A DNA stretch of 35,285 nt from Bradyrhizobiaceae bacterium (GTDB lineage Bacteria > Pseudomonadota > Alphaproteobacteria > Rhizobiales > Xanthobacteraceae). Both the position numbers and the translations under genes were made by a program. The DNA lies in the NCBI GenBank assembly GCA_947481635.1, contig CANKHJ010000027.1, forward strand, positions 1-35,285. The letters are read 5' to 3'. This document shows, piece after piece, positions 16,136 to 24,251 of this stretch. The notes under the pieces are model-generated. The model was not told the DNA's origin and did not search any database. It saw nothing but the letters and a program-made list of their open reading frames with translations. How positions within the stretch are numbered: the stretch's first letter is position 1; the number at the start of each line of letters is the position of its first letter.

Positions 16136-18231
16136 GTTCTGTCCAGACCCGTGAGGCCAAGCGCCCGCTGCGGTTGGCCGTCGATATCGGCGGCACTTTC
16201 ACCGATGTGGCGGCATTCGATGAGAGCGGCGACCGCCTGCTGTTCGGAAAGTCCTTGTCCACCAACGCGACACAACTGGTCGAGGGCATCCAGCACGCGG
16301 TGGACGGCGCGGGAGCCTCGTTCCGTGACGCCTATCTGTTCCTGCATGGCTCGACGGTCGCGATCAACACGCTGCTGGAGCGCACCGGCGCCAAGACCGC
16401 GCTGCTGGTGACGCGCGGCTTCCGCGATATCTACGAGATCGGCCGTGTCAACCGGCCGGATGCCTATAACCTGTTTTTTGGCAAGCACGAGCCGCTGGTG
16501 AAGCGCTCGTTCCGCTTCGAGGTGCATGAGCGGCTGCGCGCCGATGGCGCGGTGCATCTGCCGCTCGACGAGGATCAGGTGCGCGCGCTCGCCCGCGAGA
16601 TCAAGACGCGCGACGTCGAGGCGGTCGCGATCCTGCTGCTGCATTCCTACCGCAACCCGGCGCATGAGCAGCGCGTGAAGGAGATCGTGCAGGAGGAGAT
16701 GCCCGACGCCTTCGTCTCCGCCTCGCATGAGCTGTCGCAGGAATACCGCGAGTTCGAGCGCGCTTCGACGGTGGCGGCCAATGCCTATATCGGGCCGCGC
16801 GTCGGCACCTATCTGCGCCAGATCGAGGAACATCTCGCGCAACGCGATTTCACCGGCACCTTCTATGCGGTGCAGTCGACCGGCGGCCTGTTCCCGGTGG
16901 CGCATGCGCGCGAGCATTGCGTGCGCATGCTGGAATCAGGCCCGGCGGCAGGCGTGATCGGCACCCAGGCGATCTGCGAACAGCTCGGGCTGCGTGATGC
17001 CATCGCCTTCGACATGGGCGGCACCACGGCCAAGGCCGGCGTCATCGCCGATGGCCGGCCGCTGACCACCGGCGCAGCGCTGATCGGCGGCTACGAGCGC
17101 GCGCTGCCGATCCAGATTTCGATGATGGATATCTTCGAGGTCGGCACCGGCGGCGGCAGCATCGCGCGCGTGATGGAAGGCAATTCGCTGCGTGTCGGTC
17201 CGCATAGCGCGGGCTCGCTGCCTGGCCCGGCCTGTTATGGCCGCGGCGGCACCGAGCCGACCGTTACCGACGCGAATCTTCTGCTCGGCCGGCTCGATCC
17301 GGATCATTTCCTCGGCGGAGAAATGAAGCTCGATCATGCCGCAGCCGAGCGAGCGATGCGCGAGCGCGTCGCCGCGCCGCTCGGGCTCGATGCGGTCCAG
17401 GCCGCCGAAGGCATCATCCGCATCGCGATCACCGCGATGGCGCATGCGGTGAAGGGCGTTACGACCGAGCGCGGCCTCGATGCCGGCAGCTTCGCGATGG
17501 TGGTCTATGGCGGCGCCGGACCGCTGCATGCCTCGGCGATCGCGCGCGAACTCGGCATCAAGCGCGTGCTGGTGCCGTTCTCGCCCGGCCATTTCTCGGC
17601 TTACGGCATGCTGTTCGGCGACCTGCGTTACGATTATGTGCGCTCGTGCTTCGAGAAGCTCGCCACCGCGCCGTTCGACCAGTTCGAAGGCATCTATCGC
17701 GAGCTGGAACAGCAGGGCCGCGCGGCGGTCGCGAGTTCGGAAGTGCATCCCGAAGAAATCCACGTCACGCGTTATGCCGATATGCGCTATGTCGGCCAGG
17801 AACACGCCGTGACAGTGGAATTGCCGCTTGCCTTGTTCGCAGCGCAGGACCGCGCCGGCATCAAGGAGCAGTTCGACGCGCTGCATCTCACGCGCTACGG
17901 CACCTCGGCGCCGAAGGAGCCGGCCGAGATGGTGTCATTGCGCGCGACCGTCACCGGCCTGATGCGCAAGCCACCGCGCCAGGCGCTCGCGAAAGGTGAC
18001 ACCGTGCCGGTGGCGGGCGCGCTGCAACGGCGCAAGGACGTGTTCTTCCGCGATACCGGCGGCTTCGTCGCGACGCCAGTCTATACCCGCACCGCGTTGC
18101 TTGCCGGCAATCAGATCGCCGGGCCGGCGCTGATCGAGGAACATGCCTCGACCACGGTGCTTGCGCCGACCGACGAACTGACGGTCGATCCGTTCGGCAA
18201 TCTCGATATCGCGATCGGAGGACGCAAATGA
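16132..18231 (+). CDS. hyuA: Hydantoinase/oxoprolinase subunit A (HyuA family, ATP-dependent)
   Basis: The 699-residue protein has the ASKHA-type phosphate-binding motif DIGGTFTDV (18-26) and a second DMGGTTAKAG at about 294-303, defining the HyuA/N-methylhydantoinase A/acetone carboxylase beta family. These subunits phosphorylate a carbonyl or enol group with ATP before ring opening or carboxylation. The start is a TTG at 16132, preceded by AGGAGG (16118-16123) with 8 bases spacing; no ATG allows a full N-terminus. Its TGA overlaps the ATG of hyuB (ATGA at 18228), indicating coupled translation and a complex. The substrate may be a lactam, hydantoin or ketone; the gene name denotes the family, not a proven reaction. 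Confidence 0.92.
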   Translation: MSSVQTREAKRPLRLAVDIGGTFTDVAAFDESGDRLLFGKSLSTNATQLVEGIQHAVDGAGASFRDAYLFLHGSTVAINTLLERTGAKTALLVTRGFRDIYEIGRVNRPDAYNLFFGKHEPLVKRSFRFEVHERLRADGAVHLPLDEDQVRALAREIKTRDVEAVAILLLHSYRNPAHEQRVKEIVQEEMPDAFVSASHELSQEYREFERASTVAANAYIGPRVGTYLRQIEEHLAQRDFTGTFYAVQSTGGLFPVAHAREHCVRMLESGPAAGVIGTQAICEQLGLRDAIAFDMGGTTAKAGVIADGRPLTTGAALIGGYERALPIQISMMDIFEVGTGGGSIARVMEGNSLRVGPHSAGSLPGPACYGRGGTEPTVTDANLLLGRLDPDHFLGGEMKLDHAAAERAMRERVAAPLGLDAVQAAEGIIRIAITAMAHAVKGVTTERGLDAGSFAMVVYGGAGPLHASAIARELGIKRVLVPFSPGHFSAYGMLFGDLRYDYVRSCFEKLATAPFDQFEGIYRELEQQGRAAVASSEVHPEEIHVTRYADMRYVGQEHAVTVELPLALFAAQDRAGIKEQFDALHLTRYGTSAPKEPAEMVSLRATVTGLMRKPPRQALAKGDTVPVAGALQRRKDVFFRDTGGFVATPVYTRTALLAGNQIAGPALIEEHASTTVLAPTDELTVDPFGNLDIAIGGRK

Positions 18232-19973
18232 ACAAACACGACCTCGATCCGATCACGGTCGAAATCATCCGCAACGGCGTGCTCGCCGTCACGGAGGAGA
18301 TGAAGACCAACCTGATGCGGACGGCCTATAACCTCATCATCTACGAGGCGCTGGACTTCACGGTCGGCCTGTTCACCGCCAAAGGTGAAACCGTATCGAT
18401 CGGCCTCGGGCTGCCGATGTTCATCCGCGGCATGGCCGAGACCGTGAAGGCGATGATCGCGCGCTACGGCCTCGACAACATCGAGCCGGGCGACATCCTC
18501 GTCACCAACGATGCTTACATCACCGGCAGTCATCTCAACCACATGACCTTCGCGCTGCCGGTGTTCCACAATCGCGAGCTGATCGCGTTCACCTGCTGCA
18601 TGGCGCATTGGATCGACGTCGGCGGCACCATCGGCGGTGCGACGACCGATATCTATTCCGAGGGCCTGCAGGTCCCGATCCTGAAATACCGCAAGGCCGG
18701 CGTTGTGAACCAGGATCTGCTCGACATCATCGGTATCAATGTCCGGATCCCCGAGCGTGCGCTTGGTGATCTTCGGGCGCAGATCACCGCGGTGACCACC
18801 GGCGAGCGCCGCTTCCTCGAACTGGTCAACCGTTACGGCAAGGACAATGTGCTCGGCTCGATCGCCGTGATCATGGATCACTCCGAGGCCGTGGCGCGCG
18901 CCGGCACGCGGTCGATCCCGGACGGGATCTATACGGCCGAATCCTTCATGGACGATGACGGACTCGACATCGGCCGCCGCATTCCGATCCAGGTGAAGGT
19001 CGAGGTGCGCGGTGAGGAAATGACGGTCGATCTCTCCGAGGTCAGTCGCCAGGTGCGCGGCTATTTCAATTCCGGCGTCACCACCGGCCATGCCTGCGCG
19101 CAAGTCGCCTACAAGTGCCTTACCACGCCGACCGATTATCCGGTCAATGACGGCGCGTTCCGCTCGCTCAAGGCGATCGTGCCGATGGGCCGCGTGATCA
19201 GCGCCGAGCGCCCGGCGCCGATGCGCTGGTGGATGACCTTCCCGATGACGGTGATCGACACCGTGTTCAAGGCGCTGGCCGATGCGATCCCGGAGCGCGT
19301 CATCGCCGGACATCACGCCGACCTCTGTCTCGGCACCTTCCACGGCATCTCGCCGTTCGACGGCCGCTTCTTCATCGGCTCGAGCGGTCCGCTCGGCGGC
19401 GGCTGGGGCGCCAAGCATAACGAGGACGGCGTCTCGGCCACGGTCTGCATCAATGATGGCGACACCCATAACGGCCCGACTGAGCAGCTCGAAGCGAAAT
19501 ATCCGCTGCTGGTCGAGCAGGTCGCATTGCGTCCGGACTCAGGCGGCGCGGGCAAGCAGCGTGGCGGCCTCGGCACCGAGGTGATCATCCAGGCGCTCGG
19601 CGGGATGGGCGTCGACACCTATATCGACCGCGTGCATTGCAAGCCCTGGGGCCTGCATGGAGGTCACGACGGGCTCGGCAACGGCGTCGAACTCAAGCTC
19701 GGCAAGGATTGGAACGCCGGGCTGCCGAACGGCAAGGCGCTCTCGGTGCGGCTCAAGCCGGGTGACGCTTTGAAGCTTCAGGCCGGCGGCGGCGGTGGCT
19801 TCGGCGATCCAAAGGAGCGCGATCCGTCTAAGGTCGCGCATGACGTGACGGAAGGTTACGTCACGCCGCAGGCCGCCCGCGAGCATTACGGCGTGGCGCT
19901 GGATGCTGCAGGCGCGGTGGATGTCGCGGCGACCAAGACGCTGCGGACGAAGAAGATTCAGGCTGCGGAATAG
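18228..19973 (+). CDS. hyuB: Hydantoinase/oxoprolinase subunit B (HyuB family)
   Basis: The 581-residue protein starts with LDPITVEIIRNGVLAVTEEM and has the family's 'EMKTNLMRTAYN', 'GDILVTNDAYITGSHLNHM' and 'AHWIDVGGTIGG' segments, and a Gly-rich C-terminal GGGGGFGDPKERDP. It is homologous to HyuB, N-methylhydantoinase B and the acetone carboxylase alpha subunit, which carry the metal site and act on the phosphorylated intermediate made by subunit A. The length is normal. It overlaps hyuA by 4 bases. No small third subunit (as in acetone carboxylase) follows, since a convergent VOC gene ends 12 bases downstream, so a hydantoinase/oxoprolinase- or acetophenone-carboxylase-like role remains open. 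Confidence 0.93.
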   Translation: MNKHDLDPITVEIIRNGVLAVTEEMKTNLMRTAYNLIIYEALDFTVGLFTAKGETVSIGLGLPMFIRGMAETVKAMIARYGLDNIEPGDILVTNDAYITGSHLNHMTFALPVFHNRELIAFTCCMAHWIDVGGTIGGATTDIYSEGLQVPILKYRKAGVVNQDLLDIIGINVRIPERALGDLRAQITAVTTGERRFLELVNRYGKDNVLGSIAVIMDHSEAVARAGTRSIPDGIYTAESFMDDDGLDIGRRIPIQVKVEVRGEEMTVDLSEVSRQVRGYFNSGVTTGHACAQVAYKCLTTPTDYPVNDGAFRSLKAIVPMGRVISAERPAPMRWWMTFPMTVIDTVFKALADAIPERVIAGHHADLCLGTFHGISPFDGRFFIGSSGPLGGGWGAKHNEDGVSATVCINDGDTHNGPTEQLEAKYPLLVEQVALRPDSGGAGKQRGGLGTEVIIQALGGMGVDTYIDRVHCKPWGLHGGHDGLGNGVELKLGKDWNAGLPNGKALSVRLKPGDALKLQAGGGGGFGDPKERDPSKVAHDVTEGYVTPQAAREHYGVALDAAGAVDVAATKTLRTKKIQAAE

Positions 19974-19985
19974 ACGCGGCGGAAT

Positions 19986-20450
19986 TTACTCCGCGGCTTC
20001 CTTCACCGGCTGCGGCAGCTTCTTCGTTTCCGGGTCGACATCCGCCGCACCGGGCCACACCGAATGGCTGATGTCGAACACCACCCCGTCCGGCCCACGG
20101 AATTTGATCTCCCAATGCGCGGTCGGCGGCATGTCCTTCGCGGTCGTGATGTTCGGCGCACCGAGATCCTCGAGCCGCGTGGTCCACGCATCCGGATCGT
20201 CGACCACCACGCCGAAGTGGTGGAAGCCGACATAGTCGAGGCCGACACCGGTCTGGTCCTTGGCGAATTTCAGGATCGCGATGTTCAGATGCCCGTCGGT
20301 CAGCAGCACGCCGGAGCCGTAGGGCGCGACCTCGGGATTGTCGGCCAGGCCGAAGCGCGAAATCTCACGAAAGCCGAACGCGTTCTTATAGAAATCCGCC
20401 GTCTTGCCGGGATGCTCGGCGGCGAAGGCGATGTGTCTGATCTGGGCCAT
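19986..20450 (-). CDS. VOC-family (glyoxalase-like) protein
   Basis: The 154-residue single VOC module starts AQIRHIAFAAEHPGKTADFY, with candidate metal ligands His6, a His of GFHHFGVVV and the acidic residue of GVVFDIS. The segment 'RGPDGVVFDI' is typical. The protein could be an isomerase, a lyase or a small dioxygenase. It is the last gene of the minus-strand set behind the FAH-family hydrolase and D-2-hydroxyacid dehydrogenase genes, 47 bases after the latter. GGGAGAG lies about 7 bases before the ATG at 20450. It shares only the fold with the VOC protein at 9914-10495 and is not a duplicate of it. Confidence 0.85.
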   Translation of the reverse strand: MAQIRHIAFAAEHPGKTADFYKNAFGFREISRFGLADNPEVAPYGSGVLLTDGHLNIAILKFAKDQTGVGLDYVGFHHFGVVVDDPDAWTTRLEDLGAPNITTAKDMPPTAHWEIKFRGPDGVVFDISHSVWPGAADVDPETKKLPQPVKEAAE

Positions 20451-20497
20451 GGCGCTCTCCCTGGAAGCGACCAGGATAGGCCGCGGACCTTATCGGG

Positions 20498-21445
20498 TCA
20501 AAGCTTCACCACCGCCTGAGGCGGCTCGCCGCGCATGAAACGCTCGATATTGTCGCCGGCGAAGGCGGCCAGGGCCGCCGATGCGCCGCCCACAGCGACA
20601 TGCGGCGTCAGGATCAGGTTGGGTGCGGTCCAGATCGGATGATCCGGCGGCGGCGGCTCGGGGTCGGTGACGTCGAGGCCGGCGCCGGCCAATTTGCCGG
20701 AGACCAAGGCAGCGGCCAGCGCGGTGGTGTCGGCCACCGGCCCGCGTGCGATGTTGACCAGGAACGCGCCGTCTTTCATGCGCGCGATCCGCGCGGCATC
20801 GAACATGCCCTTGGTTTCGTCGGTCAGCGGCGTGGCGATGGCGACGATGTCGGCCTCGGCCAGCACGGCATCGAGTTCCTTGATCGGCCGCACCACGTCG
20901 GCATGCGGCGACGGCTTGGCAGAGCGTGACACGCCGATCACGCGTGCGCCGAAGGCCTTGGCCATCCGGCCGATCTCGCGGCCGATCGAGCCGAACCCGA
21001 CCACCGCGATGGTTTTGCGGTCGAGGCTCGCCATGCGCCCCATCACGCTCGAATCCCATTTACGCTGCGCTTGCAGCGTCAGCGACTCGGGGACGCGCCG
21101 CTGCAGCGCCAAGATCAGCGCGAGCGCGTGCTCCGCCACCACCGGCGAAAGGCTTTCGCCGGCGGTCGCGATCGTCAGCGTGTCGGGGATTTTTTCTTTC
21201 AGCAACCGGTCATAGCCGACGGTGAGAAGCTGGAAGAAGCGCAGCTTCGGGGCATTCTCGCGCGCGGCCTTGGCGATCGCCGCGGTATAGTTGAACACCT
21301 GCAGCGTCAGCACGTCGGCTTCGGATAGCGCCGCGAGCACCTCGGCCTCGCTGGTCGCGTTGATCACTGCTGCGCCGGCGATCTGCGTCAGGCGCGCGTT
21401 CATCGCACGGCGCGATGCCGGCGAAGCCCAGAGTACGATTCGCAT
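20498..21445 (-). CDS. D-isomer-specific 2-hydroxyacid dehydrogenase
   Basis: The 315-residue protein reduces a 2-oxo acid to the D-2-hydroxy acid (or the reverse) with NAD(P)H. The Rossmann motif GFGSIG (150-155) is followed by the catalytic triad Arg234 (NIARGPV), Glu263 (DVTDPEP) and His282 (LTPHVAVG). The length matches the GyaR/SerA-like catalytic core without an ACT domain. The start ATG at 21445 overlaps the stop of the FAH-family gene by one base (TAATG), so the two are translationally coupled. In this context it may reduce a 2-oxo acid product of ring cleavage. Confidence 0.92.
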   Translation of the reverse strand: MRIVLWASPASRRAMNARLTQIAGAAVINATSEAEVLAALSEADVLTLQVFNYTAAIAKAARENAPKLRFFQLLTVGYDRLLKEKIPDTLTIATAGESLSPVVAEHALALILALQRRVPESLTLQAQRKWDSSVMGRMASLDRKTIAVVGFGSIGREIGRMAKAFGARVIGVSRSAKPSPHADVVRPIKELDAVLAEADIVAIATPLTDETKGMFDAARIARMKDGAFLVNIARGPVADTTALAAALVSGKLAGAGLDVTDPEPPPPDHPIWTAPNLILTPHVAVGGASAALAAFAGDNIERFMRGEPPQAVVKL

Positions 21446-22305
21446 TATTGTTCGTCCTTCACCGGATTACGCAGTGTACCGACGCCGGAGACCGAAACCT
21501 CGACCACGTCGCCCGGCACCAGCCATTTCGGCGGATCGAATCGTGCGCCGGCGCCGACCGGCGTCCCGGTTGCGATCACATCACCCGGCTTCAGCGAGAT
21601 GAAGGTCGAGATGTAGCGGATCAAATATCCGAACGAGAAGATCAGGCTCTCGGTCGTATCCTGCTGCCGCAACTCGCCGTTCACCTTGGTCTCGACCGCG
21701 ATCGGCTTGTTCGCATCGAATTCGTCGGCGGTGACCAGCCACGGCCCCCATGATCCGCTCGCCTCGAAATTCTTGCCCTGGGTCACGTTGAATTTGCTGT
21801 GGCGCAGCCAGTCGCGAATCGTGCCCTCGTTCATGCAGGACACGCCGAACACGTGATCCCACGCATGCTCCTCCGGGATGCGCCGGCCGCCCTTGCCGAT
21901 CACCAGCGCGATCTCGCCTTCGTAGTCGAGCTGCGGCGATTCCGGCGGCCGGATCACCGGCTGTTCGTGCCCGACCAGCGTTCCGGGCGTGCGGATGAAG
22001 ATGCTGGGGTATTTCGGCGCTTCGGAATTGTCGCGATATTCTTCGTTGCGGTTGGCGTAGTTCACGCCGACGCAGATGATCTTTTCGGGATTCGGCACAG
22101 GAGGCAGATAGCGCAGTCCCGCGAGCGGCAGATCCCCGCCGGCACCGGTGACGGCGGCGGCCATTTCCCGCTGCGCATTCGCCGCGATGGCGTCGCGCAG
22201 CGTCGGATAGCGTGCATGGAAGCGCGCACCGAGATCGATGACGCCATCGCCTTTGACCGCGCCCCAGGTCGCCTTACCGTCGCGCTCGAATGACAGATAG
22301 CGCAT
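21445..22305 (-). CDS. Fumarylacetoacetate hydrolase-family protein
   Basis: The 286-residue protein has the FAH fold: NPEKIICVGVNYANRNEEY (72-90) and the metal-binding LDYEGEIALVIGK (126-138) with acidic ligands Glu129 and Glu131, then a GDVIATGTPVGAG-type segment near the end. Members hydrolyse C-C bonds of beta-diketo acids or decarboxylate/hydrate meta-cleavage products (HpaG, 2-hydroxyhepta-2,4-diene-dioate isomerase and relatives). It lies divergent from the CHMI-LigA-LigB genes, which supports action on a product of that dioxygenase. There is no signal peptide. It is the first gene of the minus-strand set. Confidence 0.93.
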   Translation of the reverse strand: MRYLSFERDGKATWGAVKGDGVIDLGARFHARYPTLRDAIAANAQREMAAAVTGAGGDLPLAGLRYLPPVPNPEKIICVGVNYANRNEEYRDNSEAPKYPSIFIRTPGTLVGHEQPVIRPPESPQLDYEGEIALVIGKGGRRIPEEHAWDHVFGVSCMNEGTIRDWLRHSKFNVTQGKNFEASGSWGPWLVTADEFDANKPIAVETKVNGELRQQDTTESLIFSFGYLIRYISTFISLKPGDVIATGTPVGAGARFDPPKWLVPGDVVEVSVSGVGTLRNPVKDEQ

Positions 22306-22356
22306 TGATGCCCCCGCGATGTCAGGCTGGCAGCGTCAGACGAACCCTTGCTGCCG

Positions 22357-22385
22357 TTGACGCGGCACTCAGTTACATATGAAAT
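22357..22385 (+). promoter_or_regulatory. Candidate promoter for the CHMI-LigA-LigB genes
   Basis: TTGACG at 22357-22362 (five of six to the consensus) is followed after 17 bases by TGAAAT at 22380-22385, a weak -10, in an AT-rich patch within the divergent gap 22306-22422. The first gene starts 38 bases after the -10. The assignment is by inspection only. Confidence 0.35.
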
Positions 22386-22422
22386 AATCGGCGTCAAAGC
22401 CCACAAAATGCCGGGGAGCGAG

Positions 22423-22827
22423 ATGCCGCATCTGATCGTCGAGTATTCCGCGAACTTCGCAGCCGATGTCGATCCACAGAGGCTCGCCAAGCACCTGGCC
22501 GATGCCGCGGTGGACACCGGCGTGTTCCCCGTGGCGGGCCTGCGGGTCCGGTTCCATCCGGTAGAGGATTATCGGGTCGCCGACGGCCATCCCGACAATG
22601 CGTTCCTGCATCTCATGATCCGCATGGGCCATGGCCGCGACCTCGATACCCGCAAGCGGGCCGGCGATGCGATCTTCAAGGCGCTCTGCGGCTATTTCGA
22701 CGCAGCCTACGCGCGGCGGCCGATCGGATTGTCGATGGAGATGGTCGAGATCCATCCCGATCTTAACTTCAAGCAAAATAATATGCGCGACTACATCAAG
22801 GCGCGTGGTGTGCAGGCGGCGGAATGA
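22423..22827 (+). CDS. hpaF: 5-Carboxymethyl-2-hydroxymuconate delta-isomerase (CHMI)-family tautomerase
   Basis: The 134-residue protein resembles the E. coli homoprotocatechuate-pathway isomerase: it begins MPHLIVEYSAN, has FPVAGLRVR, and ends with the very characteristic HPDLNFKQNN. Pro2, which becomes the N-terminal residue after Met removal, is the catalytic base of this tautomerase superfamily. It shifts a double bond in a 2-hydroxymuconate-type ring-cleavage product. The ATG at 22423 follows GGGGAGCGAG; the frame is open further upstream, but homology requires Pro immediately after the Met. The LigA-like gene starts 22 bases later. The symbol is by family; the exact substrate may differ from that of HpaF. 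Confidence 0.88.
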   Translation: MPHLIVEYSANFAADVDPQRLAKHLADAAVDTGVFPVAGLRVRFHPVEDYRVADGHPDNAFLHLMIRMGHGRDLDTRKRAGDAIFKALCGYFDAAYARRPIGLSMEMVEIHPDLNFKQNNMRDYIKARGVQAAE

Positions 22828-22849
22828 CGACGAGAGAGACGGTCGAACG

Positions 22850-23152
22850 ATGATTCTCTATTACCTGCAGAAGTTGCTGTTTCAGCTCAATCGCGATCCA
22901 GCGACGCGCAAGCAATATGAATCCGATTTCGACGGTCTGCTGATGGAATATGACCTGACCCATGAGGAGAAGGAAGCGCTCGGCAAGCCGGATATCGGCC
23001 TGCTTTATGTGCTCGGCGTGAACGGGCAATTGCTGATGCACTATGCTGCGTTGAAAGGCTATGCGTGGCCCGATTACATCCAGTCGATGAAGGACGGCGT
23101 TGCGCAGCATGGTCCGGTGCGGGCCGGCATCTACACGATGGTGGAGGACTGA
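22850..23152 (+). CDS. LigA-like alpha subunit of a type II extradiol dioxygenase
   Basis: The 100-residue helical protein (MILYYLQKLLFQLNRDP...) matches the LigA/PcaA-type small subunit of protocatechuate 4,5-dioxygenase, with the typical 'LTHEEKEAL' and 'DIGLLYVLGVNGQLLMHYA'. This subunit caps the active site of the catalytic beta subunit and shapes the substrate pocket. The start ATG at 22850 follows GAGAGAC and is set by homology. Its stop is one base before the ATG of the LigB-like gene, as expected for two subunits of one enzyme. It is shorter than LigA of Sphingobium (about 139 residues). Confidence 0.9.
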   Translation: MILYYLQKLLFQLNRDPATRKQYESDFDGLLMEYDLTHEEKEALGKPDIGLLYVLGVNGQLLMHYAALKGYAWPDYIQSMKDGVAQHGPVRAGIYTMVED

Positions 23153-23153
23153 C

Positions 23154-23999
23154 ATGGCTCTGGTCTTCGCAGGCGTCTGCAGCCATGCGCCGGGCATCAC
23201 CGGCCGCACCCACCTCGCCAAGCCCGAGGACAAGGACTCCTTCCACGCCGCCTATGACGGCATGCGGGTATCGCTCGAAGAGACCAGGCCCGATGCGCTG
23301 ATCGTGATCGGCGCCGAGCATTTCGCCAATTTCTTCATGAACAACATGCCGACCTTCGCGATCGGCATGGGCGACAGCTACGAGGGGCCGATCGAGGACG
23401 AGGCCTGGCTCGGCATCAAGAAGCACAAGGTCCCCGGCAACCGCGATCTCTCCACCCGCCTGATCCAGCGTGTGATGCAGGATGTCGACGTATCCTATGC
23501 CGAGGAATGGAAGTTCGATCACGGCATCATGGTGCCGCTCAACTTTCTCACGCCGCGCTACGACCTCGACATCATCCCGATCAACATCAATTGCCAAGGG
23601 CCGCCGCTGTCTCCGCTCGCGCGGTCCTATGCGCTCGGCCAGGCCTTGCGCCGCGCTTGCGACGAGACACCGGAGCGCATCGCGCTGGTCGGCACCGGCG
23701 GCATCTCGCATTGGCCGGCGACGCCGAATTCAGGAAAAATCAACGAAGACTTCGACCGCGAGTTCCTAGGCATTTGGGCGGCAAACAAAAAATCCGAGTT
23801 GCTGGCCTACACCGACGAAGACATTTATCGCCGTGCCGGGCAGGGCGGATTCGAGATCCGAACCTTCATCGCGGTGGCCGGTGCGACCGCCGGTGCGACA
23901 GCCGATATCCGCTATTATCGGCCGATCCCACCCTTCGCAGTGGGGTGCACCATCGGCGTCGTGAATCTGCAGCAGGCAGGTATGCGCACGGCGGCGTGA
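23154..23999 (+). CDS. LigB-like beta (catalytic) subunit of a type II extradiol dioxygenase
   Basis: The 281-residue protein matches the iron(II)-binding subunit of LigAB dioxygenases. By comparison with LigB, the iron ligands are His11 (CSHAPG), His56 (GAEHFANF) and Glu234 (GGFEIRTF), and His186 (GGISHWP) is the catalytic base; His123 (FDHGIMVPL) is also conserved. It opens a catechol-type ring next to a hydroxyl group. Substrates of the family include protocatechuate, gallate and homoprotocatechuate. The adjoining CHMI and FAH-family genes suggest a carboxylated or carboxymethylated catechol. The start at 23154 is fixed by homology and by close spacing to the alpha subunit. Confidence 0.92.
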   Translation: MALVFAGVCSHAPGITGRTHLAKPEDKDSFHAAYDGMRVSLEETRPDALIVIGAEHFANFFMNNMPTFAIGMGDSYEGPIEDEAWLGIKKHKVPGNRDLSTRLIQRVMQDVDVSYAEEWKFDHGIMVPLNFLTPRYDLDIIPININCQGPPLSPLARSYALGQALRRACDETPERIALVGTGGISHWPATPNSGKINEDFDREFLGIWAANKKSELLAYTDEDIYRRAGQGGFEIRTFIAVAGATAGATADIRYYRPIPPFAVGCTIGVVNLQQAGMRTAA

Positions 24000-24116
24000 G
24001 CCATGCCGAATTACACGCATTGCGGGCACCACAGTCCAGGAATATTCGGCCCGACAACGCGTTTGCCTTGGGATGCGGCACTTTGCCCACCCATGCCGCG
24101 TGTGTTGTGGCAGCGC

Positions 24117-24168
24117 TTGACTTGATATATCAGCCAGCTTCACTGATATATCAGCACCCCCGCGGGGG
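24117..24168 (+). promoter_or_regulatory. Paired TGATATATCA operator upstream of the transporter genes
   Basis: Within the 252-base gap 24000-24251, two palindromes stand 21 bp apart centre to centre, about two helical turns: TTGATATATCAG at 24122-24133 and the perfect CTGATATATCAG at 24143-24154. A TTGACT hexamer (24117-24122), a possible -35 box, abuts the first site. The perfect palindrome CCCCCGCGGGGG follows at 24157-24168. Similar AT-rich palindromes are bound by FCD-type GntR regulators, and such a gene lies downstream at 27516. The remainder of the gap shows nothing else. Confidence 0.6.
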
Positions 24169-24251
24169 CGAGGAAGCTGCCCACCATTAGGTGGCGATAA
24201 CGGGCCAGGGTCCTTCAAGGGTCCGGTCAAACAACGGGACGGAGAACGCCA

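Noticed and set aside
23880-23902. Short direct repeat GGTGCGAC/GGTGCGAC in the LigB-like gene
   Set aside because: It encodes a Gly-Ala-Thr repeat in a loop normal for this family, not a separate element.
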